A DNA stretch of 64,000 nt from an uncultured Thermoanaerobaculum sp. (GTDB lineage Bacteria; Acidobacteriota; Thermoanaerobaculia; Thermoanaerobaculales; Thermoanaerobaculaceae). The position numbers were made by a program, and so were the translations under genes. The stretch spans positions 1 to 64,000 of the forward strand of contig CALHAH010000006.1 of NCBI GenBank assembly GCA_937934115.1, in the 5' to 3' direction. Below, in pieces: positions 1-8,478 of this stretch (position 1 is its first letter; each line of letters starts with the position of its first letter). The notes below the pieces were generated by a model, which saw nothing but the letters and a program-made list of their open reading frames with translations, did no database searches and had not been told where the DNA came from.

Positions 1-33
1 TTGCAGCGACAACCTGCTACGGTAGTCTCGTTG

Positions 34-127
34 GCAGCCGCCAAACAAAGAGCTTGTGGCTTTTCTCCCTACCACCCCAGTGGAAAAGCCATTCTGCGGG
101 CTTCCCGCCGCACGGGTGCGTGCCGTG
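34..127. repeat. Diverged 94-nt direct repeat, copy A (left of RHS locus)
   Basis: This stretch aligns without gaps to 3799-3892; by hand I count 67 of 94 identical positions. Both copies share GGGCTTCCCGCCGCA and CCCCAGTGG blocks. A 5-bp hairpin (GCACG/CGTGC here) is kept by a compensatory change in copy B (GCAAG/CTTGC). A second helix (GGCTTTTC/GAAAAGCC here) shows two further T-A to C-G swaps in copy B. The pattern fits a conserved structured RNA or a mobile-element end rather than chance similarity. The family is not recognised. Confidence 0.7.
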
Positions 128-1193
128 CCTTAAGCATGACCCGGAAATGGAGAAAATGCCCCCTCGCAGCAAGCCGGGGGCGGGTGCCTCGGTGTATGCT
201 TCTGGGGTGCAGCACGCGCGTTGGGGCCAGCTGAGTAGCCGGTGGAGGGTCACCGATAGTTCTGGCGGTGGGGTAGCAAGCAACGACTTTTACCCCTATG
301 GTACTCCCGCGGCTACTACGGGTTTGCAAGCGAGCTGGTTTTCGGGGTACGAGTTCGAGCGCCAAAACACGGCCAGCACCTACGCGGATGTCCCGTGCTT
401 ATGGCACGCCCGGTGGTACTTTGCGCCTGTGACGCGCTTTCTCTCCCCGGATCCTTTGCGCGGCGATGTCTTTTCCCCGCAGAGCTTGAATCTCTTTGCC
501 TACGTTGGGGCTAACCCCACAAATTTTGTGGATCCGTGGGGGTTGATGGCGTCGGGCGCGGTGGGGGGTGGGAAACAATTTCAGGAGAGGGATGGAAATT
601 GTGCTGGGGATAACCCTGAGGATCCTGATTGTCCAAGGTTTTCCGAAGAGGTAACGGTGACGGCCAATGCGATCTGGGCCGGGGGAAGGTTTAACCTTGG
701 GGTTCCGTGGCCATGGATAGAGGGTGTGCAGCTTTACGTGGATCGCTACGTGGCGGGTGATACGTTCTTCGGCCGAGCCGGTGTAGCAAACGATCTTGGT
801 TTAGGCGCTTCTTTAAGGCGCTTTTTTAATACCATCGCTGCGAATACCGATGCCGGAGCGAGCCTTAACCTATGGTACCTGAATATCACCGCGTCTTTTG
901 ACCAATACGGATGGGACAGGGGCTTTCTGTCTTCCCTTGCCGTGAATGAAAATGTATCACTATTTAACGTAGGGGCTGATCTCTGGGTAGCGGTTTTTTC
1001 GAGTGATCGAGTGAGATTAAGAAATGATCTTATGGGAATTGAGTTTGGTATCCCTCCAGTTTTCCCCTGGTCTGTCGAAGTCCTTAGTGAGAAAAGAGGG
1101 GGAAGGTTTGCTGGGCTCGTCGTCCATTTCGGCGTTGGCTCTTACCTGCCCCCTGCTTTAACTCATTATCCAGCATTTCCTCACTTAAGGTGA
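54..1193 (+). CDS. RHS repeat-associated core fragment with variable C-terminal tip
   Basis: The ORF carries the end of an RHS/YD-repeat protein, a large secreted or surface shell that delivers a C-terminal effector. The RHS part starts near codon 58, and the hallmark core (TRFLSPDPLRGD through NPTNFVDPWGL) lies at about residues 126-164. The roughly 215 residues after the DPWGL boundary have lower GC and no family I recognise; an EVTVTA stretch is visible early in them. In RHS proteins this is where the polymorphic toxin sits. The first 50 or so codons read through repeat copy A and are probably not RHS, so the N-terminus is missing and the gene is likely a displaced tip cassette. The start codon is uncertain. 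A small membrane protein follows 24 nt downstream. Confidence 0.7.
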   Translation: MWLFSLPPQWKSHSAGFPPHGCVPCLKHDPEMEKMPPRSKPGAGASVYASGVQHARWGQLSSRWRVTDSSGGGVASNDFYPYGTPAATTGLQASWFSGYEFERQNTASTYADVPCLWHARWYFAPVTRFLSPDPLRGDVFSPQSLNLFAYVGANPTNFVDPWGLMASGAVGGGKQFQERDGNCAGDNPEDPDCPRFSEEVTVTANAIWAGGRFNLGVPWPWIEGVQLYVDRYVAGDTFFGRAGVANDLGLGASLRRFFNTIAANTDAGASLNLWYLNITASFDQYGWDRGFLSSLAVNENVSLFNVGADLWVAVFSSDRVRLRNDLMGIEFGIPPVFPWSVEVLSEKRGGRFAGLVVHFGVGSYLPPALTHYPAFPHLR

Positions 1194-1217
1194 AAACTGA
1201 GAACACAGGGGGTCGAA

Positions 1218-1682
1218 ATGCCGTCTGAAGCCTGGCTTTTCTCGTTGATGCTAATAGTCCTTGAATGGATAGCCATCGGGTACCTTTACGCTGGCTTCTC
1301 CACCTCTGAGAAGGCTTTGATGAGAAGGCTTTTCCGCCTAAATCCGGTTTTGAGGAAATGGAAAGACTCCACGAACTCTCGGATATTCCGAGTCACCGGA
1401 ATGGCCATGGCTTTTAGTATCCTTATACTCACAGTAGGTTTTATCGTGGCTCGATCGGTTTCGGCTTCACAGCTTATCCTTGATTTCCTACTGGCCGGCA
1501 TAGGGCTTTGGTATGGAGGTGAGGCGGTCTGGCCTAAAGAGGGCGGGCCAATGTTACGGTTTTTGCTTTCCCACCATGAAGCGCCGAGACCGCTGCTTTC
1601 GTTTGGTTACCGCGCCATGCTGGCCGTAACTGCCTTAGGTTTGCTTTCTTATGCTTTTAGGGTTTTGACTGAGAATGCTTGA
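1218..1682 (+). CDS. Small membrane protein, possible RHS-tip immunity protein
   Basis: This 154-residue protein is not recognised. Its sequence suggests about four hydrophobic segments, at roughly residues 5-25, 60-80, 84-100 and 132-150, with a basic stretch (MRRLFRLNPVLRKW) after the first. GGGGG lies 7 nt before the ATG. It starts 24 nt after the RHS tip ORF and has a similarly reduced GC content. RHS effector tips are usually followed at once by a small cognate immunity gene, and membrane immunity proteins normally partner membrane-acting toxins. That role is inferred from position only; no immunity family is identifiable by eye. Confidence 0.6.
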   Translation: MPSEAWLFSLMLIVLEWIAIGYLYAGFSTSEKALMRRLFRLNPVLRKWKDSTNSRIFRVTGMAMAFSILILTVGFIVARSVSASQLILDFLLAGIGLWYGGEAVWPKEGGPMLRFLLSHHEAPRPLLSFGYRAMLAVTALGLLSYAFRVLTENA

Positions 1683-3046
1683 AAAGGTGGGTTACATGGC
1701 AAAAATGCACGTTCGTTACGGTTTACTTTTTTAGCTGCTTTCTCGGAACACGGGGACGTGACCAGGAATCGTCGCTGAAGGTGGGCTCTGGGGAAGTGGA
1801 GGTGGTGTGGTACCCGAGGGTGGTGGGGTACGGCGGTTTGGGGGTGCGGGCGGCGGAAGTTATTCCCCGGCGGCGGGTGGATTTTCGCTATCAAGACGGG
1901 ATGCTGGTGGGGGTGTTGCCGTACTACGTGTCGTTATGGCGGTATCAACCCAGCTTTTTGCCCTTGGAGGTGGTGCATGCGGCGCGGGGTGTGGTGGTGG
2001 GGTGCGGGGTGAAGGATGTGGTGGAGGTGGATGTTGGGACCATGATGGCGCGGCCGAGGAGGGTGTACACCGACGGGGCGGTCAACCTGGATTATCCACC
2101 TGGGGAGGGTGATTGGTCGGAAGGGGTGTTTTCTTACGATGGCGTGGGTAACCTCACGGGGCTGGCGGCGGATGGGTTGAAAGCGGAAGACGAAACCTAC
2201 ACGTATGACCGGCTGACGAGGCTGGTGCGGTGGCAGAGGCGGCAAGGGGCAACCACCCTTGCCAATGAAAGCTACGGCTTTGATGCCTTTGGCAACCTCA
2301 CAAGCTACGCGGGGCGGACGCTGGCCACCGACCCTGCCACCAACCGGCTTTTTGCTGCCAGCTACGACGCCTCGGGGAACCTCACCGCCTGGGCGGGGTT
2401 CAGCTACACTTAGGATGTGCTGCATCAGATGACGGAAATGCAAGGCAACGGTCTTTTTCGGCGCTTTGCCTACACGGCGGCAGGTGAGCGCATCCTGGAG
2501 TGGGACCAGAATGGGTCGCGGTACACCGTAAGCCTGCGGGGTCTGGGCAATGAAGTTTTGCGGGAAGTGACGTACGCGTACACCGCGGAAAGCAACACGT
2601 GGCAGGTGTTTTGGGAGAAGGACACCATTTGGGGTGGGGGAAGGCTTGTGGCAAGTGTTTCGAGGAAAGAAGGCATTCAGCATTACCACGTGGATCACTT
2701 GAGTTCACCGCGCATGGTCACCAACCGCTGCGGTCAGCGGGTAAAGCTTTTCGATCACAACCCTTGGGGGTTGGACCGCTTTGCCAGCGTGCAAGACTCT
2801 GAGCGCCACCGCTTCACCGCGCATCAAAGGGACCTGGGTCTTTTAGACCGCAGCTGGGATGATGTGGACTTTATGCATGCGCGGTTTTACAGCGCGTACT
2901 TGGGACGGATGTACTCACCGGATCCCGTGCGTGGCGATGGGTTTTTTTCCTGGTTTTGGAAACCTCTTTTACCCCGCTGCTTTTCCCAAGAAAGCCGCTT
3001 TCGAGAGGGCGAGGGCTTACTCCTGAAGGGATGGGCATGGATTTGA
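1679..3046 (+). pseudogene. RHS/YD-repeat protein fragment, in-frame TAG and truncated core
   Basis: One reading frame runs from about 1740 to 2945 with RHS features: YD repeats (FSYDGVGNLTGL, YGFDAFGNLTSY, SYDASGNLTAW), the HVDHLSSPRMVT motif and the start of the core (GRMYSPDPVRGDG). Codon 2411-2413 is TAG exactly where a tyrosine is expected (FSYT-stop-DVLHQM), and the frame continues intact behind it. After RGDG the core breaks off into unrelated sequence, so the tip and the usual DPWGL boundary are lost. The listed start is an unconvincing TTG and the true 5' end is missing. This is a decayed fragment, either from a second RHS gene or from the body that once joined the tip upstream. Confidence 0.8.
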
Positions 3047-3278
3047 ACCAGGGTGGTCTGCCCACTCCCCATCGGTGTGTGCAGCGGCCAACTCCCGCCG
3101 TTTCTCGTCCTCGGGGGCAGCCAACTCCGCTGGCATAACGGGAAGTGCAACACCCCCGCGCACGATGCGACGCAATCCGCGAGGGCGTGCCAAAGTTTAG
3201 GGGCGACGCCGGTTGCTTCGTGGCGTTCCTGGTGTGCTTGTTTAACGGCGTCGTGACGGTTGCCAAGACCGTACGGGA
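3047..3278. other. Intergenic remnant between RHS debris and a small ORF
   Basis: Nothing coding is convincing here. Short frames exist in all directions but none has a plausible start, ribosome site or family motif. The stretch follows the point where RHS homology ends near 2945 and probably consists of rearranged leftovers of the RHS locus. Confidence 0.4.
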
Positions 3279-3596
3279 GTGATGCAGCATTTGATCGTGT
3301 CGGAGTTGGAACGAGTGCGGCAGCAGTTGGCTGCGGTCAGGGCGGCTCCGGATTTGCCCCATTGGCGGTTAGATGATGCGAATTTGCAGTTGGCAGACCA
3401 AAGCCGGCGCATGGAAGCGGTGCGGGAGGAGCGCATTCTTCGGGCTGATGCTATGAATGGCAGGTTTGACAAGCTGCACGAGGGTCCACGGAACCTGGCG
3501 ATGGCTGCGGCGCGACGGGTGGAGCAAGAGCGCTGGGAGCGGAGGGTGGGGGAGGTGGCAAGAGAGGTTTTAGGGCTTACGCAAAAGGTGGCTTAA
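3279..3596 (+). CDS. Small charged coiled-coil-like protein, unknown
   Basis: A 105-codon frame starting GTG-ATG, with GGGAG just upstream although the spacing is tight. The product is rich in Arg, Glu, Gln and Ala with heptad-like spacing over most of its length (VSELERVRQQLAAVRA, then RVEQERWERRVGEVA), so a coiled coil is likely. No signal peptide, membrane segment or known domain is evident. It sits in the RHS accessory locus between decayed fragments and repeat copy B, so it may itself be a remnant. Expression and function are unknown. Confidence 0.4.
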   Translation: MMQHLIVSELERVRQQLAAVRAAPDLPHWRLDDANLQLADQSRRMEAVREERILRADAMNGRFDKLHEGPRNLAMAAARRVEQERWERRVGEVAREVLGLTQKVA

Positions 3597-3970
3597 GCCT
3601 GGGTATTTTGGCTCGCAGGATTTGAGGTCAAGGCGGGCTGAAAGCGCAAAAAATGTTTTTCCCAGCGCTCTTCCTGGTTTCTAAGCCCTTGTGTTTAGCG
3701 CTGCTCCCGGGGATCAAGCTCTGGGTGCCAGCGGGATTTTTGCTCTTGACCCGCATCCTCCAGTGTTCCACGTGACGGCATGGGGGCAATTTCCGCTGCC
3801 AGCCGCTGGACAAAGCCCCCGTGGGTCTCTTTGCAACTCCCCCAGTGGGAGAGGCTATCTTTGGGCTTCCCGCCGCAAGGGTCCTTGCCGTGATGAAAGA
3901 AAGGCACAGCGCAAAGACGAAGTTCTCACTGGATCACATTGCGCCGAGCGTATTACCTTGCGGGTGGGAG
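3597..3970. other. Intergenic region carrying repeat copy B
   Basis: These 374 nt between the small ORF and the convergent acyl-CoA dehydrogenase contain no convincing gene. They hold repeat copy B. Just before it lies a possible 9-bp stem CATGGGGGC (3779-3787) / GCCCCCGTG (3815-3823) that would enclose the first part of the copy. A half match to a parS site (TGTTCCACGTG at 3764) is probably chance. Confidence 0.5.
3799..3892. repeat. Diverged 94-nt direct repeat, copy B (right of RHS locus)
   Basis: This is the second copy of the element at 34-127, in the same orientation and with no gaps in the alignment. Its hairpin GCAAG-GGTC-CTTGC and the TCTCT/GGAGA helix differ from copy A at paired positions in a compensatory way. 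On the minus strand it lies about 80 nt beyond the stop codon of the acyl-CoA dehydrogenase. On the plus strand no gene clearly starts just downstream. Confidence 0.7.
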
Positions 3971-5245
3971 CTAGAGCTTGCTCCCGGCAACCCCTTCGTC
4001 CCCGTAAACTTTTTCGTCCACAAGATCGGCCCCAGCAGCATCGGCTTCCACGTCCCGGGCTTGAGGTTTTTCCTGCAGGAACTGCCGGTAAAACTCGTGT
4101 TGGATGACGGCACGCATGACTTCGTTGGTGCCAGTCCAAATAGTGATGAGGCGCACGTCGCGCAAAAGCTTTTCCACGGGATAAATGTTGGTGTACCCAA
4201 TGCCACCCAGGATTTGCATGGCATGGTTGACAACCGTCCACGCGGTGTCGGTGGCAAACATTTTGGCCTCGGAAACCAGGCGCCGTACCAGCGAAGGATC
4301 TTCGCCACCATCCACTGCAGCAGCCGCGCCATGGTTAAGGGCGCGGGCGGCATCTAGAAGCGTGAGGCTGTCGGCAATCTTGAAGGAAACACCTTGAAAC
4401 TGGCGGATTTTCTGGCCAAAGGCCCGCCGGCGATCGGCGTAACGAGCAGCAATTTCCATGGCCGCCCGGCCCATACCTACGGCGCCCCCGGCAGAGGTGA
4501 GGCGCTCGGGGATCATCATTTGGTGAAAAACCTCGGTGCCCCGACCAATGCCGGCGTCACCGCCCACCACGTTTTCTACAGGTACCCGGCAGTCCCGAAA
4601 AACCAAACGACCGGTACCACCCCCGCGGGTACCCATCAGGCCATAGACGTGGTGAACCTCCACCCCTGGCCCACGCTCCACCAGGAAGGCGGTCATGCCC
4701 TTTTTGGGGTCGGGCTCGTCCGCAAGGCGTCCGTAAACTAAAAAGAGGTCCGCACCCTCGGCGCCCACCACAAAGCGCTTTTGACCGTTGAGCACAAAGT
4801 GATTGCCCTCCCGCCGGGCGGTGGTGGTAGCGCCAAAGAAGTCCGAGCCCCCCCGGGGCTCGGTGAGGGCTTCGGCCACAGCCAGTTCACCTTTGAGCAT
4901 GGGAACAAGGAAACGTTTTTTTTGTTCTTCGGTGCCAAAAACCGCTATGGCCTCGCCCACAATGGAAACCAACGACCAAAGGCACGCAAGGCTGGTGCCC
5001 AGGACCCCCACCTCCTCCAGGGCCACCATCTCCACGGTCCACGGTAAGGCACGGCCACCGTAAGCTTGGGGAAAACGCAACCCCAAGAGGTTGCGGCGTC
5101 CAGCTTCTTGGAGAAACTCGCGCGGGAAGACCACCTTCTCTGCGTCCATGTCCAAGAGAAGCTGTCGCGGCACGGATTTCACAAAATCCCTCATTTGGTC
5201 GCGAACTTCACGTTGTTGGGCGGTTATGGTTTTTTCGCTAATCAT
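3971..5245 (-). CDS. Acyl-CoA dehydrogenase family protein
   Basis: This FAD-dependent alpha,beta-dehydrogenase of acyl-CoA thioesters is 424 residues long, slightly more than the usual 380-400. Visible elements are the N-terminal helical domain, the middle-domain motif [15 protein letters not shown], and the C-terminal helices with [12 protein letters not shown] and [19 protein letters not shown]. The base found before GT in MCAD-type enzymes is replaced (IWTGTNEV, Thr371). A glutamate is present at the alternative helix-G site used by isovaleryl-CoA dehydrogenase ([10 protein letters not shown], Glu247), which suggests a branched-chain or long-chain substrate. GGAGG precedes the ATG by about 8 nt. 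It is divergent from the M1 peptidase, and no electron-transfer flavoprotein gene is adjacent. Confidence 0.88.
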   Translation of the reverse strand: MISEKTITAQQREVRDQMRDFVKSVPRQLLLDMDAEKVVFPREFLQEAGRRNLLGLRFPQAYGGRALPWTVEMVALEEVGVLGTSLACLWSLVSIVGEAIAVFGTEEQKKRFLVPMLKGELAVAEALTEPRGGSDFFGATTTARREGNHFVLNGQKRFVVGAEGADLFLVYGRLADEPDPKKGMTAFLVERGPGVEVHHVYGLMGTRGGGTGRLVFRDCRVPVENVVGGDAGIGRGTEVFHQMMIPERLTSAGGAVGMGRAAMEIAARYADRRRAFGQKIRQFQGVSFKIADSLTLLDAARALNHGAAAAVDGGEDPSLVRRLVSEAKMFATDTAWTVVNHAMQILGGIGYTNIYPVEKLLRDVRLITIWTGTNEVMRAVIQHEFYRQFLQEKPQARDVEADAAGADLVDEKVYGDEGVAGSKL

Positions 5246-5399
5246 GGCAGACCCTCCGCGCTGCCGTGATTCTAAGACAGAAATGAAACCAAAGGAACGA
5301 GGGATGCCTGGGGCAGGGAAGACGCGTTGCGTGAAAAAGCCAGAGCGCAGGGGAAAACCTCCAACACACAGGAAACGTAAAAATCAATTGGAGGTCTCG

Positions 5400-7451
5400 A
5401 TGCTGCACCAGCTGGGTGTGTTTTTGATTTTGGCGGCTGCCCAAGAAACTGAAGCGCGGTGGCATCGCCTCCCGCCGCCGGTGTACGAGGTGACTATGGA
5501 GGTACGCCTGAACCCCGAGGATCGCACCCTCCAGGGGCGGGAGGTACTGCTTTGGAAAAACACCACAAGCCAACCCACTGATGAGCTTCAGTTTCACCTC
5601 TACCTAAACGCTTTTGCCAACAACCAAAGCACGTTTTTTCGCGAATCCGGTGGGTCGCTGCGGGATATTGGGATGCCCAAGGACGGGTGGGGGTTCCTTG
5701 TGGTGGACAGCATCAAAACGGTCGAAGGGCACGACCTCAAGGCCACGGAAGAATTTCTCCAACCGGATGATGGCAACCCCTTTGACCGCACGGTGGTACG
5801 TTACCGGCTTCCGGCGCCGTTGCCCCCGGGGGAAACGGTGACAGTGGAGATCAATTTTCACGGAAAACTCCCGCGGGTATTCGCGCGCAACGGGGTGCAT
5901 AAGGATTTCATTCTGGCTGCCCAATGGTTTCCAAAAATTGCGGTTTTTGAAGATGCAGGGGTGCGGGGGCGGCAGGAGGCTGGTTGGAATTGCCATCAGT
6001 ACCATGCCCACAGCGAGTTTTACGCTGATTTCGGCAACTACGACGTGACCGTGGCTTTGCCTGCCCGCTACGCGGGAAAGATTGGCGCCACGGGAAGAAA
6101 AGTAGAGGAAAAAATCGAAGCCGATACCGTGACCGCGCGCTTTGTGCAGGAAGGGGTTACCGACTTTGCCTGGACCGCCGATCCGCGTTTTGTGGTGGTG
6201 GAGGATGTTTTCGATCCGGCCGTGGATGTGCCCAAGGCCAAGCAGGGGGAGCTGGCTACGCTTTTGGGTGTAGCGCCGGAAGAACTCACCTTGGCGCCGG
6301 TTGCAATTACCTTGTTGCTGCAACCGGCTAACCGGGCGCAAGCGTCACGCTACTTACGGGCTTTAAAGGTAGCCATGTGGGGTTATGGCTTGCGCTTAGG
6401 CCCGTACCCCTACCCACACATCACGTTGGTGGACCCACCCCGCGGTGCCATGGGAGCCGGTGGTATGGAGTACATGACGTTTATTACCTTGGGAACCCAC
6501 CCGCTTTTTAACCTGCCTTTTTTCCAAGAAATTCGCGTACCCGAGGGCGTGACCATCCATGAGTTTGGCCACAACTACTGGATGGGCATGATTGCTTCCA
6601 ACGAGTTTGAGGAACCCTGGATGGACGAGGGTATCAACAGCTTTTACGACATGACCATCATGGACGAGGTGTACGGCGCGGATACACGCTTTTGGGGATT
6701 GGAGATTTCCGCTCTTGAAAACAACCACGCGGCCTTGAGCCGCGACACGTACTCCGACCCTATGGTGCGGGAAGCGTGGAAGTTCCGCCCCGGCACCTAT
6801 GGCTTTCACTCCTACCCGCGGCCGGCAATAACTTTGAAGCACCTGGAGGGGTTGGTGGGCCCGTCTGCCTTTCACCGGGCCATGCGGTATTTCTTCCAAA
6901 AGTGGCAGTTTCGGCACCCGTCTACGGAGGATTTTGTAAGAGCCTTCCAAGAATCCGTTGGGCAAGACCTCTCCTGGTTTTTTTCCCAGGCCTTTTACGC
7001 GGCGGCACCCCTTGATTACGGGGTGCGCAGCGTGAGCACCCGGAAGGTAGGCAAAGACCGCGGCTACCTGTTTCGCAACGGCCAACCCACGTTGGTGGCG
7101 GAAGAAGACGCGGATGAGAAAAGCCGGCACCACGATTCTTTCGTTTCCCGCGTGGTGCTGGAACGCTTGGGCGAGTTCATCCACCCGGTGGAGGTGGAGC
7201 TGGTTTTCGAGGACGGCACCCGGCAGCGGCACCGCTGGGATGGACAGGAAAAGTGGACCCTCATCGAGGTGGTTGCTCCCACCAAGCTGGTGTCTGCAGA
7301 AGTGGATCCCGATCACCTCATGGCTTTGGATTACAACCGCTGGAACAACAGCAAGCGGGTGAAACCATCGTGGGCACCGGTGGCAAAGATTATGGAAGTG
7401 GTTTGGTTTTGGCTACAGAACCTGTTCAGCCTTACGGGTCTTGTGGGGTGA
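5400..7451 (+). CDS. Secreted M1-family zinc metallopeptidase
   Basis: An aminopeptidase-N-like protein of about 683 residues. I moved the start from the ORF-track 5091 to the ATG at 5400, which has GGAGG 7 nt upstream and begins a signal-like peptide (LGVFLILAAAQ). The zinc site is HEFGH (His387, Glu388, His391) with Glu410 following after the typical 18-residue spacing (MDEG). The substrate-binding GxMEN motif is present in altered form as GAGGMEY. The N-terminal part is the beta-rich M1 domain. It probably degrades peptides in the periplasm or outside the cell. The next gene follows within 3 nt, so the two are likely cotranscribed. Confidence 0.88.
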   Translation: MLHQLGVFLILAAAQETEARWHRLPPPVYEVTMEVRLNPEDRTLQGREVLLWKNTTSQPTDELQFHLYLNAFANNQSTFFRESGGSLRDIGMPKDGWGFLVVDSIKTVEGHDLKATEEFLQPDDGNPFDRTVVRYRLPAPLPPGETVTVEINFHGKLPRVFARNGVHKDFILAAQWFPKIAVFEDAGVRGRQEAGWNCHQYHAHSEFYADFGNYDVTVALPARYAGKIGATGRKVEEKIEADTVTARFVQEGVTDFAWTADPRFVVVEDVFDPAVDVPKAKQGELATLLGVAPEELTLAPVAITLLLQPANRAQASRYLRALKVAMWGYGLRLGPYPYPHITLVDPPRGAMGAGGMEYMTFITLGTHPLFNLPFFQEIRVPEGVTIHEFGHNYWMGMIASNEFEEPWMDEGINSFYDMTIMDEVYGADTRFWGLEISALENNHAALSRDTYSDPMVREAWKFRPGTYGFHSYPRPAITLKHLEGLVGPSAFHRAMRYFFQKWQFRHPSTEDFVRAFQESVGQDLSWFFSQAFYAAAPLDYGVRSVSTRKVGKDRGYLFRNGQPTLVAEEDADEKSRHHDSFVSRVVLERLGEFIHPVEVELVFEDGTRQRHRWDGQEKWTLIEVVAPTKLVSAEVDPDHLMALDYNRWNNSKRVKPSWAPVAKIMEVVWFWLQNLFSLTGLVG

Positions 7452-7453
7452 GT

Positions 7454-8395
7454 ATGAGGTTTTTGCACGCGTGGAGACAAGGTGTACGGCAGGCAAGGAG
7501 TCGCCCCAGGCTGGTTTTGCTCTTGTACATGGTGCCTTTGCTTCCCGCTTTGGGGTTGGCCATGTTGGTCCTTGCCACCGTGGCGCCGGTGTGGGGTCGG
7601 TCTTTGTTTGCGCAAAAGGTGCTCACGGGCTCATGGTTCGGCGTGTGGCGGCACTTTACCGCAATCCCTGAAAACCATTTGCCCGTGGTGCTAGGTCCCG
7701 GTTTGCTGTTGGCGCTGGTGGGGACGGTGGTGGCACAGGTGGTGCTCTCGGCGGGAATTTTTGCCGCGTTATTTGGGGATCGGGCCGCGCAGGGTGGCGA
7801 CGTTTGTGGTGGCATGCGCCATTTTGCCTTTCCTTTTTTCCGCAGCTTTCTGTGGTTTTTTTTGGGTTTGGGGCTTGCCGCCGCGGCTTGCGGAGCCGTA
7901 GTCCGAGGGTTCTTCAAGCTTGCGGAAAACCAAGCGGATGCCCGTTGGGACCTGGCGGGCGTTCTGGTGGCAGGTGTTCTATTTTTTTTGCTTTATGTGC
8001 CGCTACGAGGAGCCTACGACCTTTCCCGGATGGCGACGGTGCGCCACGGGGACAGAAAAACACTGCGTGGTTTTTTCAAGGCTTTACTTGCCGTGCTACG
8101 CCACCCCGTGCTTTTTTTCCCGCTGTACGCTAGTTTTTTAATGGCCATCCTCGTTGTACACGCACTTTTTGGTTGGGCGCGCTTGGGATTTACCGGCAGT
8201 CACTGGTCAGGAATGGCCGCACTGGTGTTAGCGCAGCAAACGGTCATGCTTGTGCGCGGCTTCCTTCACCTGGGGTGTTGGGGGGCTGCCATGGAAGCGT
8301 ATCGGATGCTGGGGGAGGTTCGTTACTGCCGTGGCACGGATAAACCACTGGAGGCCCCTCCGCCGGCGGTTCCGTTGGAAGACGTTTTTCGCTAG
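7454..8395 (+). CDS. Multi-pass membrane protein, unknown
   Basis: A protein of about 313 residues, dominated by long hydrophobic stretches with around six predicted membrane segments (for example LVLLLYMVPLLPALGLAML and FFRSFLWFFLGLGLAAAACG). No family motif is recognisable. The chosen ATG lies 2 nt after the peptidase stop with GGGGTG just upstream; a GTG at 7448 overlapping that stop is an alternative. The tight spacing indicates cotranscription with the M1 peptidase. The overall look is of a DUF4013- or glycerophosphoryl-type membrane protein, but I cannot assign it. Confidence 0.6.
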   Translation: MRFLHAWRQGVRQARSRPRLVLLLYMVPLLPALGLAMLVLATVAPVWGRSLFAQKVLTGSWFGVWRHFTAIPENHLPVVLGPGLLLALVGTVVAQVVLSAGIFAALFGDRAAQGGDVCGGMRHFAFPFFRSFLWFFLGLGLAAAACGAVVRGFFKLAENQADARWDLAGVLVAGVLFFLLYVPLRGAYDLSRMATVRHGDRKTLRGFFKALLAVLRHPVLFFPLYASFLMAILVVHALFGWARLGFTGSHWSGMAALVLAQQTVMLVRGFLHLGCWGAAMEAYRMLGEVRYCRGTDKPLEAPPPAVPLEDVFR

Positions 8396-8478
8396 CTGAG
8401 GGTAAAGGCCCGCCCACCGGGTTGTGCCCCATATGGAGTTCCGCTAGTCTCCCAGCGACTGGAGAAACGGGGGGGTTT

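Noticed and set aside
1934-2698. 254-codon minus-strand ORF over the RHS fragment
   Set aside because: The plus strand carries clear YD repeats; the antisense product has no recognisable features and is His/Pro/Arg-rich.
3764-3779. parS-like TGTTCCACGTGACGGC
   Set aside because: Only the left half fits the parS consensus; the right half fails at four positions, and it lies about 40 kb from parAB.
3779-3892. c-di-GMP (GEMM) or cobalamin riboswitch
   Set aside because: CAAAGCC...GGGTCT in copy B resembles the GEMM core, but copy A lacks it, and the order of conserved blocks does not fit a cobalamin riboswitch. No suitable gene follows.
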